Shown here piece by piece: positions 6,395 to 7,872 of a stretch of 7,872 bases of DNA. Location of the stretch: positions 11,443 through 19,314 of the forward strand of contig AWOC01000008.1 of assembly GCA_000494185.1 (NCBI GenBank), in the 5' to 3' direction. The notes under the pieces are model-generated. The model ran no database searches and was not told the origin of the DNA. It saw only the letters and a program-made list of their open reading frames with translations. The DNA is from Candidatus Calditenuaceae archaeon JGI OTU-3. GTDB taxonomy: Archaea; Thermoproteota; Nitrososphaeria_A; Caldarchaeales; Calditenuaceae. A program made the position numbers and the translations under genes. Position 1 is the first letter of the stretch, and each line of letters starts with the position of its first letter.

Positions 6395-6421
6395 AACAAT
6401 TTCGGTCACCCTCAGAACAGA

Positions 6422-7096
6422 ATGTATCAGGGTTGGTCAGTCAGTAAAGCCGTACGCCACCTAATCAGCTTTAACAAAGGTTATAGGCAGGCGCTCGAGG
6501 AGGGCTATGCAAACATATCAGCCCTCTCACGCCTTATTAAGCCCTCAGTCGAGAACATGCTGGGCAGGGAGGTCACGATAGACTCCATAATAACCTCTTT
6601 AAAGAGGATGAGGACCGTGGCCAAACCGCCATCTTTCCAAGCAGTTAAAGTACTCGCCAGAAGCAGACTCGAGGTTAGAACCGGGGTCGCTAAGGTGACC
6701 GTCAAGAAGAATAGCCAGACAAAGAGGATAGCTAGGGATTTGGCCACAAAAAGTTTGGGTTTCTTCCAGCTCTTGGATGGGGTCACCTCTATTACGTTGA
6801 TAGTAGACCTGAAAATCTACGGGGAGGTCAGGCAAGCGTTTCCATCAGCATACCGCATTTCCGAGAATACGAGTATGGCCGCTCTACTGGTCATTAGTCC
6901 TCCAAAAATCGCTGAAACGCCGGGAGTCCTATCACTCATCCTCGAGCACCTAGCCCGCCACGAGATAAATGTGGAAGAGATTGTGAGCTGCCATACAGAT
7001 ACGATTATTCTGGTGAAAGGGGTGGATGGGGGGAGGGGATTTGACGTCATCCATAATCTAATAGCTTTGAGTAAAAGGTTGGTCCAGCAACGGTAA
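6422..7096 (+). CDS. ACT-domain protein with N-terminal helical (HTH-like) region, role unknown
   Basis: This 224-residue protein resembles conserved archaeal ACT-domain proteins of unknown function. The first 65 residues look helical and carry [33 protein letters not shown] (31-63), similar to a winged-helix-like segment seen in these archaeal proteins. A mixed alpha/beta segment follows at about 72-140. A C-terminal ACT domain spans about 153-215, with the typical turn [23 protein letters not shown] (165-187) followed by a beta strand (TDTIILVKG). ACT domains usually bind amino acids or related small molecules. No catalytic domain is visible, so it may be a sensor or regulator; that is inference. 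The ATG at 6422 gives a sensible helical start and lies about 34 bases from the TATA-like core, fitting an almost leaderless mRNA. It is divergent from carA and upstream of a glutamate synthase-like gene. DNA binding is not shown. Confidence 0.8.
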   Translation: MYQGWSVSKAVRHLISFNKGYRQALEEGYANISALSRLIKPSVENMLGREVTIDSIITSLKRMRTVAKPPSFQAVKVLARSRLEVRTGVAKVTVKKNSQTKRIARDLATKSLGFFQLLDGVTSITLIVDLKIYGEVRQAFPSAYRISENTSMAALLVISPPKIAETPGVLSLILEHLARHEINVEEIVSCHTDTIILVKGVDGGRGFDVIHNLIALSKRLVQQR

Positions 7097-7121
7097 GCGC
7101 TTGGTTACGTGCTTTTTACCG
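7091..7121 (+). terminator. Hairpin with T-run spanning the ACT gene stop codon
   Basis: CGGTAA (7091-7096, including the TAA stop) pairs with TTACCG (7116-7121). GCGC (7097-7100) pairs with GTGC (7109-7112), with one G-T pair. A TTT bulge lies at 7113-7115 and an eight-base loop at 7101-7108. The T-run at 7113-7117 is in the 3' arm. It may end transcription or protect the mRNA 3' end before the glutamate synthase-like gene. Found by eye. Confidence 0.4.
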
Positions 7122-7136
7122 TCGAGGAGCCCTTCC

Positions 7137-7144
7137 TTTAAATA
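7137..7144 (+). promoter_or_regulatory. Candidate TATA box of the glutamate synthase-like gene
   Basis: TTTAAATA lies about 48 bases before the ATG at 7189, predicting a leader of about 23 bases. Two further AT-rich stretches exist. CTAAATTA (7154-7161) would give a nearly leaderless mRNA, while ATTAAATA (7173-7180) is too close to the start. No clear Shine-Dalgarno is visible, which leaves the middle element as a real rival. The choice between them is uncertain. Confidence 0.35.
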
Positions 7145-7188
7145 GTTGGCCGGCTAAATTACGGTCGGAACGATTAAATACAGCTTTA

Positions 7189-7872
7189 ATGTTGGATATA
7201 AACACAACGTGGAGGGGTGTAGAAACGCCCACGCTCGTCCAAAATTACCTACCGGTCCCGCGGCAATCCGAGCCAGAGTTCTGGAACACGGCTAGAATAG
7301 AACACATAAGGCACTTAGCTCGATATGGTGTAGCTTTATGGACTTGGGATAGAGCAAAGCACACGACGCGGAGAATCCTCGACAGGCTGAGCTTTAGGGC
7401 TGAGCTTGAGGGCGTGGAACCTGATAGAGGGTCATCGAAATCAATAGATGTCTCAACCTCCATGGCCTACGGAGTCATCGACATGTCGGCCCCGCTCTAC
7501 CTAGGCGATATGTCGTTTGGGGCGCTGAGCGGGGTCCCAAACATAGCTTTAGCGAGAGCGGCCGACTTGACTGGAATCGTCACGGGGACGGGCGAGGGCG
7601 GGCTTCACCCCGAGGTGAGGAAGTGTCGCCGAATCACCGTCCAATGGGCTTCCGCGCGTTTCGGTGTAGATATTGATGTCCTGAACACTGGGCTTGGAAT
7701 TGTCATCAAGATCGGCCAAGGTGCCAAGCCCGGGATAGGAGGCCACCTTCCTGGGATTAAAGTAACTAAGCCGATCTCAGAGACGCGGCGAATACCAGTG
7801 GGTGTAGATGCGATCTCGCCCGCCCCCCACCACGATATCTACAGCATTGAAGATCTAGGGCAGCGGATAGCG
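7189..7872 (+). CDS. FMN-binding glutamate synthase domain protein, N-terminal part (3' end outside window)
   Basis: The frame runs from the ATG at 7189 to the window edge, 228 residues, with no stop. It matches the FMN and 2-oxoglutarate-binding domain of glutamate synthase. Signs are GDMSFGALS (106-114), TGEGG (134-138), [17 protein letters not shown] (173-189) and [14 protein letters not shown] (210-223). In large bacterial GltB this domain follows a glutaminase domain; here it starts within about 100 residues of the N-terminus, so the protein is the separate-subunit type found in archaea. The related MgsC-like subunit of N-methylglutamate synthase has the same domain and cannot be excluded. 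The iron-sulfur cysteines expected further on are outside the window. No in-frame ATG lies upstream in the gap, and TTG at 7192 is a minor alternative start. Its likely job is glutamate formation from 2-oxoglutarate and ammonia, beside other nitrogen genes. Confidence 0.88.
   Translation, partial: MLDINTTWRGVETPTLVQNYLPVPRQSEPEFWNTARIEHIRHLARYGVALWTWDRAKHTTRRILDRLSFRAELEGVEPDRGSSKSIDVSTSMAYGVIDMSAPLYLGDMSFGALSGVPNIALARAADLTGIVTGTGEGGLHPEVRKCRRITVQWASARFGVDIDVLNTGLGIVIKIGQGAKPGIGGHLPGIKVTKPISETRRIPVGVDAISPAPHHDIYSIEDLGQRIA

Noticed and set aside
6505..7050. Three minus-strand open frames of 77-93 codons
   Set aside because: They are antisense to the ACT-domain gene, whose protein matches a family pattern; no start signals or motifs were seen.
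7210..7219. GGAGGGGTG, strong Shine-Dalgarno-like sequence inside the glutamate synthase-like gene
   Set aside because: No in-frame ATG, GTG or TTG follows at usable distance; it encodes Trp-Arg-Gly-Val.
1..7872. Mobile elements, CRISPR repeats, tRNA or rRNA genes, prophage or toxin-antitoxin genes
   Set aside because: No direct repeat arrays, transposase motifs or tRNA-like folds were seen; gaps between genes are all shorter than 100 bases.

Overview
This is archaeal chromosomal DNA, most likely from a thermophilic member of the Thermoproteota (crenarchaeal side). It carries the archaeal/eukaryotic ribosomal proteins L7Ae, S28e and L24e. TATA-like boxes lie about 25-30 bases upstream of start codons, several genes seem to be leaderless, and Shine-Dalgarno sequences appear mainly at internal operon genes. 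Wording of the carbamoyl-phosphate synthase large subunit (IKIAEAAEFDYSGSQ, GAGGFRIGVSVEFDW) matches crenarchaeal sequences as I remember them. I cannot name a genus. All genes look like housekeeping genes. No mobile element, CRISPR array, tRNA or rRNA was seen, and no stretch over 300 bases lacks a gene.

Layout. 1-621 (+): C-terminal part of an M20-family metallopeptidase/deacylase, cut by the window edge. 683-1517 (+): ribosomal cluster rpl7ae, rps28e, rpl24e with its own TATA box. 6362-1514 (-): carA, carB and ndk, a tight unit (17-base overlap, then a 24-base gap) read towards the ribosomal cluster. The rpl24e and ndk stop codons overlap. 6363-6421: a 59-base divergent promoter region. 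6422-7096 (+): an ACT-domain protein of unknown role. 7189-7872 (+): start of an FMN-binding glutamate synthase domain protein, cut by the window edge.

How the genes fit together. CarA and CarB make carbamoyl phosphate from glutamine for pyrimidine and arginine synthesis. Ndk makes UTP and CTP from the diphosphates, so carA-carB-ndk covers an early step and the last phosphorylation of pyrimidine nucleotide synthesis. The divergent ACT protein and the glutamate synthase-like gene suggest a nitrogen/amino-acid theme. A sensing role for the ACT protein is inference.

Most interesting signals: (1) a kink-turn-like fold exactly at the rpl7ae start codon, fitting autoregulation by the k-turn binding protein L7Ae; (2) ndk next to rpl24e, as in many archaea, but on the opposite strand and attached to carAB; (3) one AT-rich core apparently serving two divergent leaderless promoters; (4) a hairpin spanning the stop codon of the ACT gene. 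I found no clearly novel multi-gene system.
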